DNA of 64,000 bases from Streptomyces sp. NBC_00620 (GTDB taxonomy: Bacteria > Actinomycetota > Actinomycetes > Streptomycetales > Streptomycetaceae). Shown piece by piece: positions 17,594 through 25,942 of this stretch. The notes under the pieces are model-generated. The model saw only the letters and a list, made by a program, of their open reading frames with translations. It had not been told where the DNA came from and did not search any database. The translations under genes were made by a program, and so were the position numbers. The first letter of the stretch is position 1. Every line of letters starts with the position of its first letter. The stretch spans positions 4,129,700 through 4,193,699 of the forward strand of contig NZ_JAPENY010000001.1 in the NCBI RefSeq assembly GCF_026341825.1, given 5' to 3'.

Positions 17594-18286
17594 TCAGCGC
17601 CGCTCGCCCGGGTCCGTCAGGTCGATCAGGCGGCAGACCGTCTCGATGTCGATCTTTACCTGGGCGATGGAGGCCCGGCCGGAGAGCCAGGTGATGAGGG
17701 CCGAGTGCCAGGTGTGCTCGATGACGCGGACGGCGGAGAGCTGGGCGGGGGTGGGGTCGTCGAGGCCCATCGCGTCGAGGATGATCACCGTGGTCATCCG
17801 GGAGACCTGGTCGACCTCGGGGCTGACGCTGCGGTCCGCGAAGGTGAGCGCGCGGACCATGGCGTCGGCGAGATGGGGCTCGCGCTGGAGGGCGCGGAAG
17901 GCCCGCATCAGGGTCTCCGCCACGCGCTCGGCGGCCGTGTCCCCGGCCGGCGGCTTCTTGCGCAGGGTGCCGTGCATGTGTTCCAGCTGGTCCTGCATGG
18001 TGGCGACCAGCAGATGGACCTTCGACGGGAAGTAGCGGTAGAGGGTGCCGAGGGCGACCTGCGAGGACTCCGCGACCTCGCGCATCTGCACCGCGTCGAA
18101 GCCGCCCCGGCTGGCCAGTTGCGCGCTCGCGTGCAGGATCCTGCGGCGGCGCGCCTCCTGCCGCTCGGTGAGCGGGGGAGAGGCGGGGAGCGCGGTGGAG
18201 TGTGTGGTGGTGCGCGGGGGGTGCGGCGCGGTGGGGTGCGAGTCCGGTCGCGCGCTGTTCGTGTCCGCCTTGGCTTCCGCAGGCAT
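17594..18286 (-). CDS. kstR: TetR-family regulator, KstR-like
   Basis: Transcriptional repressor of 230 residues. A Pro/Thr-rich N-terminus of about 40 residues precedes a TetR HTH (RRRRILHASAQLASRGGF, then MREVAESSQVALGTLYRYF at residues 68-86). The HTH and the segment after it closely resemble mycobacterial KstR (VALGTLYRYFPSKVHLLV; SPEVDQV; WLSGRAS). KstR controls cholesterol catabolism and responds to CoA thioesters of sterol side-chain intermediates. Sites of its known consensus precede several operons here. The start chosen is the ATG at 18286. Convergent with the ferredoxin gene. The match to KstR is from memory of its sequence. Confidence 0.82.
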   Translation of the reverse strand: MPAEAKADTNSARPDSHPTAPHPPRTTTHSTALPASPPLTERQEARRRRILHASAQLASRGGFDAVQMREVAESSQVALGTLYRYFPSKVHLLVATMQDQLEHMHGTLRKKPPAGDTAAERVAETLMRAFRALQREPHLADAMVRALTFADRSVSPEVDQVSRMTTVIILDAMGLDDPTPAQLSAVRVIEHTWHSALITWLSGRASIAQVKIDIETVCRLIDLTDPGERR

Positions 18287-18468
18287 GGTTCCCGTTCCGT
18301 GACATTCCGTGACATCAGCGAGAGAAGCGAGGAGTCGGCGCAGCAGGGTATTCGACCGCCGCGCGGATCGGGCGACCATGCCACCTCGTCGTGGCGTGAA
18401 TCACCTGATCCACCGCTCACAGCGGCGCTACCTGCCGGTAGATTCAATGCTCCTTGAACGATCAAGTC

Positions 18469-18482
18469 TGAAACTTGTTCTA
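18469..18482. promoter_or_regulatory. KstR-type operator between kstR and the glycosyltransferase operon
   Basis: TGAAACTTGTTCTA fits TnnAACnnGTTnnA exactly. It lies 55 bases before the glycosyltransferase GTG and about 180 bases before the KstR-like start, so it could serve autoregulation, the divergent operon, or both. A neighbouring inverted repeat, CTTGA-ACGA-TCAAG, is at 18453-18466. Confidence 0.7.
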
Positions 18483-18536
18483 GATTAGCGTCCCGGCGTA
18501 ATCTCGCGGGAAAGTGCAGGGAGAAGGGGGCCGAGA

Positions 18537-19979
18537 GTGACCGCTGAGGCCATGGAGGCGGGCCCCGGAGAGGGCGCGGCCGCCGACGGCGAACGACCGT
18601 TGCGCATCGCGCTTCTCACGTACAAGGGGAACCCGTTCTGCGGCGGCCAGGGTGTGTACGTACGACACCTCTCGCGCGAGCTCGCCCGACTCGGACACCA
18701 TGTCGAGGTCATCGGCTCCCAGCCCTATCCGGTGCTGGACGAAGGCCTTCCCGCCCTCAGTCTCACCGAGCTGCCCAGCCTCGACCTGTACCGCCAGCCC
18801 GACCCCTTTCGCACCCCCAAGCGCGGTGAGTACCGGGACTGGGTCGACGCGCTGGAGGTCTCCACCATGTGGACCGGCGGTTTTCCCGAGCCGCTGACCT
18901 TCTCGCTGCGCGCCCGGCACCATCTCCGCGCCCGCCGCGGCGAGTTCGACGTCATCCACGACAACCAGACCCTCGGCTACGGGCTGTTGGGGGACATGGG
19001 CGCCCCGCTGGTCACCACCATCCACCACCCCATCACCGTCGACCGGCAGTTGGAGCTGGACGCCGCCAAGGGCTGGAAGCGGCGCATGTCCGTACGCCGC
19101 TGGTACGCCTTCACGCGCATGCAGAAGCGGGTCGCGCGCCGCCTGCCGTCCGTGCTCACCGTTTCCGGCACCTCACGCCAGGAGATCGTCGAACACCTCG
19201 GCGTACGCGACGACCGTGTGCACGTCGTCCACATCGGCGCCGACACCGACCTTTTCTCGCCAGACCCCTCAGTGCCGCAGGTGCCGGGCCGGATCGTCAC
19301 CACCTCCAGCGCGGACGTGCCGCTCAAGGGGCTCGTCTTCCTCGTCGAGGCGCTCGCGAAGGTGCGCACCGAGCACCCGGGCGCGCACCTCGTCGTCGTC
19401 GGCAGGCGTGCCGAGGACGGGCCCGTCGCGCAGGCCATCGAGCGGTACGGCCTCGAAGGCGCCGTCGAGTTCGTCAAGGGGATCTCCGACGCCGAACTCG
19501 TCGACCTCGTACGGTCGGCCGAGGTCGCCTGCGTGCCCTCCCTGTACGAGGGGTTCTCCCTCCCCGCCGCCGAGGCGATGGCGACGGGCACGCCGCTCGT
19601 GGCCACCACCGGCGGGGCCATCCCGGAGGTCGCGGGCCCCGACGGCGAAACCTGCCTCGCCGTGCCCCCCGGCGACTCGGGCGCACTGGCCGCCGCCCTG
19701 AGCCGCGTCCTGGGCAACCCGGAACTGCGGGCCCGCCTGGGCGCCGCCGGCCGCACGCGCGTACTGGACCGCTTCACCTGGGCCCGAGCCGCCGAGGGCA
19801 CGGTCTCCCGCTACCGCGAGGCAATGACCCGCTCCGCGGGCGGGCCGGCCGACCACTCCGCGCCCGAACCCCCCAGCCGCTCCGCGGCAGGCCCCCGCCG
19901 CTCCGCGCCCCAGACTCCCGGCCGCTCCGCGGCCTCAACAGACCCCGCCCCCGATCGCGAAAGCAGGGCCACGTGCTGA
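18537..19979 (+). CDS. Family 4 glycosyltransferase (GT-B fold)
   Basis: Transfers a sugar from an activated donor; 480 residues. The N-terminal half opens RIALLTYKGNPFCGGQGVYV, the acceptor-domain glycine loop. The C-terminal half has the nucleotide-sugar E-x7-E-type region (SLYEGFSLPAAEAMATGTPLV), as in retaining GT4 enzymes. The last 50 residues are a Ser/Pro/Arg-rich tail with repeats of the kind RSAAGPRRSAPQTPGRSAAS, probably disordered. The start is a GTG at 18537. The methyltransferase gene begins seven bases before its stop, so the three genes 18537-21786 form one operon. Confidence 0.9.
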   Translation: MTAEAMEAGPGEGAAADGERPLRIALLTYKGNPFCGGQGVYVRHLSRELARLGHHVEVIGSQPYPVLDEGLPALSLTELPSLDLYRQPDPFRTPKRGEYRDWVDALEVSTMWTGGFPEPLTFSLRARHHLRARRGEFDVIHDNQTLGYGLLGDMGAPLVTTIHHPITVDRQLELDAAKGWKRRMSVRRWYAFTRMQKRVARRLPSVLTVSGTSRQEIVEHLGVRDDRVHVVHIGADTDLFSPDPSVPQVPGRIVTTSSADVPLKGLVFLVEALAKVRTEHPGAHLVVVGRRAEDGPVAQAIERYGLEGAVEFVKGISDAELVDLVRSAEVACVPSLYEGFSLPAAEAMATGTPLVATTGGAIPEVAGPDGETCLAVPPGDSGALAAALSRVLGNPELRARLGAAGRTRVLDRFTWARAAEGTVSRYREAMTRSAGGPADHSAPEPPSRSAAGPRRSAPQTPGRSAASTDPAPDRESRATC

Positions 19980-20719
19980 CCGTCGATTTCTCCCGGTTCC
20001 CGCTCGCCCCGGGCGACCGCGTACTGGACCTCGGATGCGGTGCCGGCCGGCACGCGTTCGAGTGCTACCGGCGCGGTGCCCAGGTAGTGGCGCTGGATCA
20101 GAACGCCGAGGAGATCCGCGAGGTCGCCAAGTGGTTCGAGGCGATGAAGGAGGCGGGCGAGGCGCCGGCCGGGGCCACCGCGACGGCCATGGAGGGCGAC
20201 GCCCTCGCGCTGCCGTTCCCCGACGAGTCCTTCGACGTCGTGATCATCTCCGAGGTCATGGAGCACATCCCGGACGACAAGGGCGTACTCGCGGAGATGG
20301 TCCGGGTCCTCAAGCCGGGCGGCCGCATCGCGATCACCGTGCCGCGCTACGGGCCCGAGAAGGTCTGCTGGACGCTGTCCGACGCGTACCACGAGGTCGA
20401 GGGCGGCCACATCCGCATCTACAAGGCGGACGAACTCCTCGCCAAGATCAGGGAGGCCGGGCTCAGGCCGTACGGCACCCACCACGCGCACGCGCTGCAC
20501 TCCCCGTACTGGTGGCTGAAGTGCGCGTTCGGCGTCGACAACGACAAGGTGCTGCCCGTGCGGGCGTACCACAAGCTCCTGGTCTGGGACATCATGAAGA
20601 AACCGCTCGCCACCCGGGTCGCGGAGAACGCGCTGAACCCGCTGATCGGCAAGAGCTTCGTGGCGTACGCGACCAAGCCGCACCTGCCCGCCGCCTCCGC
20701 CGCGGTGGACGCTTCGTGA
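19973..20719 (+). CDS. SAM-dependent methyltransferase (class I)
   Basis: Cytoplasmic methyltransferase of 248 residues. Motif I is VLDLGCGAGRHAFE; the acidic motif is ALDQNAEEI; SFDVVIISEVMEHIPDD is the typical motif with the catalytic-site loop, and VLKPGGRIAITVP follows. The start is a GTG at 19973 overlapping the glycosyltransferase stop by seven bases. The next gene overlaps its stop as GTGA. The substrate is unknown; operon partners suggest a glycosylated lipid or isoprenoid-type molecule. A GT-methyltransferase-toroid trio of this order occurs in other actinobacteria as far as I recall. Confidence 0.9.
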   Translation: MLTVDFSRFPLAPGDRVLDLGCGAGRHAFECYRRGAQVVALDQNAEEIREVAKWFEAMKEAGEAPAGATATAMEGDALALPFPDESFDVVIISEVMEHIPDDKGVLAEMVRVLKPGGRIAITVPRYGPEKVCWTLSDAYHEVEGGHIRIYKADELLAKIREAGLRPYGTHHAHALHSPYWWLKCAFGVDNDKVLPVRAYHKLLVWDIMKKPLATRVAENALNPLIGKSFVAYATKPHLPAASAAVDAS

Positions 20720-21786
20720 CAACTCCCCGGACAGAACACCTCGTCCTGCCCGGGGTCCTCACCGCCGAGCAGGCTGCCGCCACGGTGCGCGGGATCCTCG
20801 CGGTGCAGCGCCCGGACGGTGCCATCCCGTGGTACCGCGGACATCACCTGGACCCCTGGGACCACACCGAGGCGGCCATGGCGCTGGACGCGGCGGGGGA
20901 GCCCGAGGCGGCGGAGCGCGCGTACGAGTGGCTCGCCCGCCACCAGAACCAGGACGGCTCCTGGTACGCGGCCTACGCCGACGGGGACTTCGAGGACGTC
21001 ACCGACCACGGCCTGGAGACCAACTTCTGCGCGTACATCGCGGTCGGCGTCTGGCACCACTATCTCGCGACGGGCGACGACGCGTTCCTGGACCGGATGT
21101 GGCCGAACGTCTACGCGGCGATGGAGTTCGTGCTCCGGCTCCAGCAGCCCGGCGGGCAGATCGGCTGGAAGCGCGAGGCCGACGGCCGGGCCGTCGACGA
21201 CGCGCTGCTGACCGGGAGTTCGTCGATCCACCACGCGTTGCGCTGCGCGCTCGCCATCGCCGAGCAGCGTGAAGAGCCGCAGCCCGACTGGGAGTTGGCG
21301 GTGGGCGCGCTGCGGCACGCGATCCGCAGGCACCCCGAGCGGTTCCTCGACAAGGACCGCTACTCGATGGACTGGTACTACCCGGTGCTCGGCGGCGCGT
21401 TGACCGGCGCCGAGGCCAAGTCCCGTATCGAGGAGGGCTGGGACCGCTTCGTGGTCCCCGGAGTCGGCGTCCGCTGCGTGAGCCCCAACCCGTGGGTGAC
21501 CGGCGGTGAATCGGCCGAACTCGCCCTGGCGCTCTGGGCCGTGGGTGAATCCGACCGCGCACTGGAGATCCTCCAGTCCATCCAGCACCTGCGCGACCCG
21601 AAGACGGGCCTGTACTGGACCGGCTACGTCTTCGAGGACCGGGCCATCTGGCCCGAGGAGCTCACCAGCTGGACGGCCGGCTCACTCCTGCTGGCCGTCG
21701 CCGCACTGGGCGGCGACGAGCCCACCTGCGCCGTCTTCAGCGGCGAACGCCTCCCGACGGGCCTGGACCCCGACTGCTGCCAGTAG
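20716..21786 (+). CDS. Cytoplasmic alpha/alpha-toroid (prenyltransferase-like) protein
   Basis: A 356-residue protein, GTG start, GTGA overlap with the preceding gene. It is made of helical pairs ending in aromatic/Gly turns: ILAVQRPDGAIPWYRGHHLD, WLARHQNQDGSWYAAY and LRLQQPGGQIGWKREADG. This resembles terpenoid-cyclase/glycosyl-hydrolase type toroids. HLDPWDHTEAAMAL and DHGLETNFCAYIA suggest an acidic pocket. No signal peptide or DxDD was found. It could process a carbohydrate or isoprenoid made by its two partners; the fold alone does not say which. It is distinct from the exported toroid at 4891. Confidence 0.82.
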   Translation: MTTPRTEHLVLPGVLTAEQAAATVRGILAVQRPDGAIPWYRGHHLDPWDHTEAAMALDAAGEPEAAERAYEWLARHQNQDGSWYAAYADGDFEDVTDHGLETNFCAYIAVGVWHHYLATGDDAFLDRMWPNVYAAMEFVLRLQQPGGQIGWKREADGRAVDDALLTGSSSIHHALRCALAIAEQREEPQPDWELAVGALRHAIRRHPERFLDKDRYSMDWYYPVLGGALTGAEAKSRIEEGWDRFVVPGVGVRCVSPNPWVTGGESAELALALWAVGESDRALEILQSIQHLRDPKTGLYWTGYVFEDRAIWPEELTSWTAGSLLLAVAALGGDEPTCAVFSGERLPTGLDPDCCQ

Positions 21787-21806
21787 AGGTCCAGTTCCGC
21801 AGGTTC

Positions 21807-22094
21807 TCAGCGCCGGTGCATCCGGTTGGCCACGGCGTGGCCGACGAAGAGGTAGACGATGGCTGCGAGGCCGTAGCCCGCGACGACGCGAGCCCATTCC
21901 TCGTCGAACGTGAACAGGTCGCGGGACCAGCCCGCAAGCCACGCCGCCACGTCGTGAACGAACTGCACCAGATCGTTGGCGCGGTTCGCGTCCATTAGAT
22001 ACATGATGATCCAGAGACCGATGATCACGGCCATCGCATTTGCGACGAGCGCGATGACCGTCCCCGCCGGGTTGGAACGATTCTCAGGGGCCAT
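21807..22094 (-). CDS. Small two-helix membrane protein
   Basis: A 95-residue protein with two likely membrane segments (VIALVANAMAVIIGLWIIMYL and VVAGYGLAAIVYLFVGHAV) separated by an amphipathic Trp-rich stretch (AAWLAGWSRDLFTF). It is unlike any functional family I know. It ends facing the toroid gene at 21786 and is divergent from the lipoprotein gene at 22236. Confidence 0.75.
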   Translation of the reverse strand: MAPENRSNPAGTVIALVANAMAVIIGLWIIMYLMDANRANDLVQFVHDVAAWLAGWSRDLFTFDEEWARVVAGYGLAAIVYLFVGHAVANRMHRR

Positions 22095-22235
22095 GCCCTC
22101 CGGATTGCCCGCGAAGCGTGGATGAAACCCGAACGGGTTCGCTCAAGTGGCGCAATCGCGGGCCCCGGGCGACGCTGCTGGAAGAGCCGTGTTCTCCCGG
22201 AACCGGGGAGGACCGTTCCCTTCCCGGAGGACCCC

Positions 22236-22796
22236 GTGCCCGTACCGATACGGCGCCTCGTCGTGGCGCTCAGTCTCTGCTGCGCCCTGCTCGCCGGAGC
22301 CACCGCCTGTGGCAGTGGCTCAGCCACCCAGGACACCGCCGCGGTGGTCGCGGCCGCCACTCCGACGCCGACCACCTCGGCCGAGAAGCAGAAGTTCGCC
22401 AAGACCCGTTTCGTGGTGAACGCGGGGCTCGCGGCCGGAGCCACCTACCAGTGGATCGTGAAGCCCTGGAAGGCCGGCAAGTTCAAGAAGGGCGCCAAGG
22501 GACGCAGGCTCGCCCTCGTGAAGGCCGGCGTCGCGGGCGCGTTCACGTACAACCGCCTCAAGGCCGCGACCAAGAACGCCCAGGGCGACCCGACGCTCGC
22601 GAAGGCCGTCGCCCCGCTCGCGGCGGGCATCGCCGCGCTCAAGGACCTGCCGTCCAAGCTCCGCAAGGGCGACTCGACGGACGCGGTCGTCGGCTCCTTC
22701 GACGACATCATCAACGACGTGAAGGACGCCGGGAAGAGCGCCGGTGCCGAGGTGACGGACCAGGTACCTTCGGCTTCCCAGCTGACCGGCGGCTAG
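22236..22796 (+). CDS. Putative lipoprotein
   Basis: A 186-residue exported protein. The GTG start at 22236 follows CGGAGG by five bases. The signal peptide ends in the lipobox LAGATAC, with the lipidated cysteine at about residue 25. The mature part is a Thr/Pro linker followed by a Lys/Ala-rich helical domain (FVVNAGLAAGATYQWIVKP; LAKAVAPLAAGIAALKDLP). Surface-anchored; function unknown. It is convergent with the F420-type oxidoreductase gene. Confidence 0.8.
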   Translation: MPVPIRRLVVALSLCCALLAGATACGSGSATQDTAAVVAAATPTPTTSAEKQKFAKTRFVVNAGLAAGATYQWIVKPWKAGKFKKGAKGRRLALVKAGVAGAFTYNRLKAATKNAQGDPTLAKAVAPLAAGIAALKDLPSKLRKGDSTDAVVGSFDDIINDVKDAGKSAGAEVTDQVPSASQLTGG

Positions 22797-22817
22797 GGCC
22801 TGTCCGCCGTACAGGAT

Positions 22818-23828
22818 CTAGGAGTTGAGCTCGGCGAGTACGCGGAGTGTGGGCGGGTCGGAGGAGAGCACCAGCAGGTCGGTCACCGGGCCCTTCCGCC
22901 ACAACTCCAGGCGCTCGGCGATGCGTTCACGCGGGCCGACGAGTGAGATGTCGTCCGCGAAGGCGTCGGGGACGGCGAGTACGGCCTCCTCGCGGCGCCC
23001 GGCGAGGAACAGCTCCTGGACGCGCCGGGCCTCCTCCTCGAAGCCCATCCGCGCCATCAGATCGGCGTGGAAGTTGCGGGCCGCGTGCCCCATCCCGCCG
23101 ATGTAGAAGCCGAGCATGGCCTTCACGGGCAGCAGCCCTTCGGCGAGGTCGTCGCAGACGTGCGCGCGGGCCATGGGGGCGATGAGGAAGCCGTCCCGCA
23201 GGTCCGCAAGCGAGGCCTCGTACGCCTGAGGACGTGTCGGCGACCAGTACAGCGGCAGCCAGCCGTCCGCGATCCGCGTGGTCTGCGCGATGTTCTTCGG
23301 GCCCTCGGCGCCGAGCAGGACGGGCAGTTCGGCCCGCAGGGGATGAGTGATGGACTTGAGCGGCTTGCCGAGGCCGGTGCCGTCCGGGCCCCGGTAGGGG
23401 TGGGAGTGGAAGCGTCCGTCGAGTTCGACCGGGGCCTCGCGCCTGAGGACTTGGCGTACGACATCGACGTACTCCCGGGTCGCGGTCAGCGGCGACTTCG
23501 GGAACGGGCGCCCGTACCAGCCCTCGACGACCTGCGGCCCCGACAGGCCGAGGCCGAGCATCATGCGCCCGCCCGAGAGATGGTCGAGGGTGAGCGCGTG
23601 CATCGCGGTGGTGGTGGGGGAGCGGGCCGCCATCTGCGCAACCGCCGTACCCAGCTTGATCCTTGACGTCTGCGCGGCGATCCAGGTCAGCGGGGTGAAG
23701 GCGTCGCTGCCCCAGGACTCGGCGGTCCACACGGAGTGGTAGCCGAGGCGCTCCGCCTCTTGCGCGAGCGGTACGTGGTCGGCGGAGGGGCCGCGTCCCC
23801 AGTAGCCGAGTGCGAGCCCGAGCCGCAT
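22818..23828 (-). CDS. LLM-class F420-dependent oxidoreductase
   Basis: Luciferase-like flavin/F420 enzyme of 336 residues, TIM-barrel type. It opens MRLGLALGYWGRG and has AESWGSDAFTPLTWIAAQTS, GGRMMLGLGLSGPQVVEGWYG and ADGWLPLYWSPT, usual in F420-dependent LLM proteins from actinobacteria. The start is the ATG at 23828. A TCTGAC-N5-GTCAGA palindrome lies 21 bases upstream; the same palindrome precedes the acyl-CoA dehydrogenase and MaoC operons, tying it to the same pathway. The substrate is unknown, and FMN rather than F420 is not excluded. Confidence 0.9.
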   Translation of the reverse strand: MRLGLALGYWGRGPSADHVPLAQEAERLGYHSVWTAESWGSDAFTPLTWIAAQTSRIKLGTAVAQMAARSPTTTAMHALTLDHLSGGRMMLGLGLSGPQVVEGWYGRPFPKSPLTATREYVDVVRQVLRREAPVELDGRFHSHPYRGPDGTGLGKPLKSITHPLRAELPVLLGAEGPKNIAQTTRIADGWLPLYWSPTRPQAYEASLADLRDGFLIAPMARAHVCDDLAEGLLPVKAMLGFYIGGMGHAARNFHADLMARMGFEEEARRVQELFLAGRREEAVLAVPDAFADDISLVGPRERIAERLELWRKGPVTDLLVLSSDPPTLRVLAELNS

Positions 23829-23848
23829 GTCTCCTCCAGGCGCGCTGT

Positions 23849-23865
23849 TCTGACGGTATGTCAGA
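23849..23865. promoter_or_regulatory. Palindromic operator, TCTGAC-N5-GTCAGA type
   Basis: TCTGACGGTATGTCAGA is a perfect 6+6 inverted repeat about 20 bases before the oxidoreductase start. Its complement differs in one base from the site at 29286-29302, and a third site lies at 35201. Confidence 0.7.
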
Positions 23866-23890
23866 TGCAGGCCCGGTCGAGCGTACGACA

Positions 23891-23922
23891 ACGGCCCCCC
23901 GCCCGGAAGGGCGAGGGGCCGT
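23891..23922 (-). terminator. Rho-independent-like hairpin
   Basis: ACGGCCCCCCGCCC, loop GGAA, then GGGCGAGGGGCCGT form a GC-rich hairpin downstream of the DUF5336-like gene on the minus strand. No U-tract is present, as is usual in Streptomyces. Confidence 0.6.
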
Positions 23923-23940
23923 GCGGAACCGGAGTGCGGA

Positions 23941-24759
23941 TCAGCCGCGCTGGATCCCCGACGTGTCCTGCAGAACACCGCGACGGCCGTCCTGCGTCTG
24001 CGCCACCAGGCTGGGGCCGCGCTGCTCGACGGCCAGGTACCAGGTGCCCGGCGCCAGTTCGGCGATCGGCGTCGGCGAACCGTCCTCCGCGTACAGCGGA
24101 CGCGGCACCGGCACGGCGAACCAGAACGGGGAGAAGTCCCCGGCCGGCTGCTGCACCTGCGGCGCCGGAGCCTGCTGCGGCTGGCTCGGCTGACCACCGA
24201 ACGGCTGGCCCTGCTGCGGCTGCGCGCCGTAGGGCTGGCCGGGCTGCTGGGCGCCCGGGTAGCCGTAACCACCCTGCGGCTGACCGCCGTAGGGCCCCGG
24301 GGCGGCGGGCTTGGGAGCCGGGAGGAGCGCGGCCGTCAGGGCGGGGACGAGCGGGGTGGCGATCGCGGCGCCGGCCAGGATCAGAGCGGCGAGCAGGCCG
24401 AGGATCAGACCCATGCCCGTGTCGATTTCCGCGGAGCCGAAGCTGTCGCTGAACGCGCCCAGCGGGTCGAAAATCGTCCAGAGCGAGGTCCACGCGGCGA
24501 AGATCGTCAGGGCCACCCCGAGCTGACCGAGGTCGAGCCCGATGACCTTGCGCGGCTGCGGGAGCGCGCGAGCGACAACGATCAGAGCCGCACCGATGAT
24601 GCCGCCGACGTACACGCTCATCAGAAGGCCCAGGTTGTCCCAGGCATTGGGGATGTCGTCGCCGGAGGTGTCGTACGTGCCGAGGAACGAGGCGATCAAG
24701 AGCAATACCGCTGCTCCGATCACCACGCCGTCGCCTCGAGTGAGGGAGCGGATATTCAC
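23941..24759 (-). CDS. DUF5336-like membrane protein with Pro/Gln-rich linker
   Basis: A 272-residue protein. The N-terminal half has four membrane helices (starting VVIGAAVLLLIASFLGTYD). Then comes a Gly/Pro/Gln-rich low-complexity linker (repeats such as PQGGYGYPGAQQPGQPYG), and a C-terminal soluble segment (FWFAVPVPRPLYAEDG, then AELAPGTWYLAVEQRG) found in many Streptomyces proteins. The start is the GTG at 24759 (MNIRSLTRGDG). The function is unknown; the cytoplasmic C-terminal part may bind protein partners. Confidence 0.8.
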   Translation of the reverse strand: MNIRSLTRGDGVVIGAAVLLLIASFLGTYDTSGDDIPNAWDNLGLLMSVYVGGIIGAALIVVARALPQPRKVIGLDLGQLGVALTIFAAWTSLWTIFDPLGAFSDSFGSAEIDTGMGLILGLLAALILAGAAIATPLVPALTAALLPAPKPAAPGPYGGQPQGGYGYPGAQQPGQPYGAQPQQGQPFGGQPSQPQQAPAPQVQQPAGDFSPFWFAVPVPRPLYAEDGSPTPIAELAPGTWYLAVEQRGPSLVAQTQDGRRGVLQDTSGIQRG

Positions 24760-24919
24760 TTCAGTCGGTCCTTCGTGGTCGTCTCGTCGTCGGTGGAGGC
24801 GTCGCTGCCACCATGCCGCCGTAAGGCCGTGGTGTGAAGCGCGGGGGTGGCCCCTCATCGTAGAGACGACACTATCGCCCGCTTCACCAGGGTGTCCGCC
24901 GGGTTCGACGCACTGATCG

Positions 24920-25873
24920 TCACCCGCGCAGGAAACTCACGATTCCATCAGAGATCCCACTTGCCGCCTTCTGCCGCCACGCGCCGCTGGTCAGCCGGGC
25001 GGCGTCCTGGCTGTCACGCATGTTGCCGCACTCGATGAACACCTTTGGAACCGTTGACAGATTGAGACCGCCGAGATCCGTCCGGACGTCGAGACCCGTG
25101 CCTTCGCCGATGTAGTTGGAGGGCGCGGTGCCGGTCTCGCGGGCGAAGTTGCCCGCGATGCGCACGCCGAGATCACGGGACGTCGCGATGATCGGGCGGG
25201 TGTCGGCGGCGCCGTCGTGGACGGTTCCGGGAAGGATCACGTGGAAGCCGCGCTGGCCGGCGCCCGCGCCGTCCGCGTGGATCGAGACGACCGCGTCGGC
25301 GTTCGCCTTGTTGCCGATCTCGGCCCGCTCGTCGATGCACGGGCCCCAGGAACGGTCGCCGTTCTGGGTGAACTTCACCGTGGCGCCCTGCTGTTGGAGG
25401 ATCGTGCGCAGCCGCCGCGACACGTCGAGGGTGAACTGGGCCTCTGTATAACCCGCGTTGGTCGCGGTGCCCGTCGTGTCGCACTCCTTCGAGTTCGTTC
25501 CGATGTTCACCTTGCGGTTGATCTCGGCCGTGTGCTGGAAGTTGCCGGGGTTGTGCCCGGGGTCGATCACGACGACCTTGCCCTTGAGGGGGCCGGAGGC
25601 GGCGGGCGCGGACGACGTGGGGCTCGGTTCCTTGCCGTCGCCGGTGCTCGAGGGCGTCGGCGACCCGGAGGCGGAGGAGGTGGAGGGCGCGGAAGAGGCG
25701 GCCCCCCGCGTCTGCTGCGGCGCGGCTCCGTCCCCGGAGTCGTCAGCCACCGCCTGCCACACCAGCCACCCGGCCAGCGCACCCGGCACCAGCGCGGCGA
25801 CCGCCACGGTCAGCGGCCCGCGCCGGGAGCGGCGCGGCTGGGGAGGTTCGAAGTCAGGGCCTACGTACGACAC
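24920..25873 (-). CDS. N-acetylmuramoyl-L-alanine amidase (Amidase_3)
   Basis: Cell-wall hydrolase that cuts the amide between muramic acid and the stem peptide; 317 residues. A single membrane helix (PLTVAVAALVPGALAGWLVW) is followed by a Ser/Thr/Pro linker and a catalytic zinc domain. The ligands are recognisable: His in VIDPGHNPG, Glu in INRKVNIG-adjacent region or IECGN, and His in SIHADGAGAG; VFIECGNM supplies the catalytic Glu. The start is a GTG at 25873 (VSYVGPDF); another GTG lies three codons upstream. Membrane-anchored, outward-facing. Likely monocistronic. Confidence 0.9.
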   Translation of the reverse strand: MSYVGPDFEPPQPRRSRRGPLTVAVAALVPGALAGWLVWQAVADDSGDGAAPQQTRGAASSAPSTSSASGSPTPSSTGDGKEPSPTSSAPAASGPLKGKVVVIDPGHNPGNFQHTAEINRKVNIGTNSKECDTTGTATNAGYTEAQFTLDVSRRLRTILQQQGATVKFTQNGDRSWGPCIDERAEIGNKANADAVVSIHADGAGAGQRGFHVILPGTVHDGAADTRPIIATSRDLGVRIAGNFARETGTAPSNYIGEGTGLDVRTDLGGLNLSTVPKVFIECGNMRDSQDAARLTSGAWRQKAASGISDGIVSFLRG

Positions 25874-25942
25874 GCCTGCCACCCTACGGGGCGGTGTGCC
25901 GGGTGGCCCGCAGGGTCCCCGGGAAGGCGGACCCGCCCTGAT

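Noticed and set aside
4891..21786. Terpene biosynthesis from the two toroid proteins
   Set aside because: Neither shows a DxDD or DDxxD motif, one is exported and anchored, and no isoprenoid synthase genes are near.
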